Assembly: GCA_021298875.1 (NCBI GenBank)
Contig: JAJTHJ010000210.1
Coordinates: 1 to 6,622, forward strand
From: Burkholderiales bacterium
GTDB lineage: Bacteria > Pseudomonadota > Gammaproteobacteria > Burkholderiales > Burkholderiaceae_F
Direction of reading: 5' to 3'
Length of the DNA: 6,622 nucleotides
Positions 6,402 through 6,622 of the stretch are shown here, piece after piece. The first letter of the stretch is position 1, and each line of letters starts with the position of its first letter. Under the pieces are notes generated by a model. The model was not told the origin of the DNA. It ran no database searches and saw nothing but the letters and a program-made list of their open reading frames with translations. Made by a program: the position numbers and the translations under genes.

Positions 6402-6622
6402 CGGTTCGCGCAATACCCTGCGCCAGCCGAAGCGGTCATCGTTTGAGGGCACTGATGGGCAGAGGTGGAGCGAGGCTCTGCCCGCCAACCTCGCCTGCCC
6501 CCCGCTGTGGCGGCGCGATATGGCCGGCGCGTTGGGCCTGTTCGGCGTCCTGCCCCAGTTCACAGCGTGATGCAGCGGCCACGGGCGGTGCCAATCGGCG
6601 ACCTCCGTGTGCTCGATCGCAG
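6402..6622 (+). pseudogene. Decayed partial copy of metC (3' region), continues past window
   Basis: This stretch aligns in the same orientation with metC positions 4985-5211, roughly residues 266-341. The best block is 6508-6549 against 5099-5140: 35 of 42 bases agree, and it translates as WRRDMAGALGLFGV against WQRDMTGASGLFGV in metC. Other anchors are CGGTTCGCGCA (6402) against CGGTTGGCGCA, GCCGAAGCG with ATCG shortly after (6427 onward), GAGGTGGAGCG (6462) against GAGGTCGAGCG, and a last block at 6594-6622 agreeing in 20 of 29 bases. The interval before the best block is 8 nt shorter than in metC and the one after it 2 nt longer, so the frame is broken, and a TGA occurs at 6568-6570. No start codon or 5' part is visible: similarity fades just upstream, 20-odd bases after the DUF2846 stop. 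It is a relic of a duplicated or foreign metC. Confidence 0.8.

Noticed and set aside
6228..6563. Minus-strand open frame over the lipoprotein 3' end and metC relic
   Set aside because: It runs antisense across a real gene end and a pseudogene, and its product is Arg-rich and unrecognisable.
1..6622. CRISPR array, tRNA, rRNA, riboswitch or insertion sequence
   Set aside because: No regularly spaced repeats, cloverleaf or conserved RNA motif, and no transposase or integrase translation were seen on either strand.

Overview
This looks like a piece of a high-GC proteobacterial chromosome. A betaproteobacterium is my best guess, from the style of the metallo-hydrolase, the proteobacterial-type cystathionine beta-lyase and the small lipoproteins; genus cannot be read from the sequence. 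Most of the window is about 70% G+C (44 of 60 bases at 4981-5040), but the stretch of roughly 5500-6380 is clearly lower (33 of 60 at 5821-5880, 34 of 60 at 6181-6240).

Layout. Positions 1-2391 hold, on the minus strand, 797 codons of an alpha-glucan (glycogen/maltodextrin) phosphorylase whose C-terminus runs off the left edge. A 264-bp divergent intergenic region (2392-2655) carries a plausible phosphorylase promoter overlapping a near-palindrome, plus GC-rich hairpins. On the plus strand follow a 95-residue DUF2934 protein with a Lys/Ala/Pro-rich tail (2656-2943), a short spacer with a GTAG-headed hairpin framed by an 8-bp direct repeat (2966-3006), an MBL-fold metallo-hydrolase (3102-4181), and metC-type cystathionine beta-lyase (4190-5377), which starts 8 nt after the hydrolase stop and is probably co-transcribed with it.

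After metC comes a hairpin that may end that transcript (5432-5463), then a lower-GC pair of lipoprotein genes. The first (5553-5936) is split by one in-frame amber codon at 5760-5762 but otherwise stays open to a TGA that overlaps the next start codon. The second (5933-6379) is an intact DUF2846 lipoprotein. The last ~220 bases (6402-6622) are not empty: they align with the 3' part of metC in the same orientation, with frameshifts and a stop. They are therefore a decayed second metC copy, and the lipoprotein pair sits between metC and this relic.

Functionally the window combines storage-glucan breakdown, methionine biosynthesis with a coupled hydrolase of unknown substrate, and envelope lipoproteins of unknown role. 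I see no new defence or mobile system, CRISPR array, tRNA or rRNA. The most notable items are the metC relic, the amber-split lipoprotein and the GTAG hairpin.
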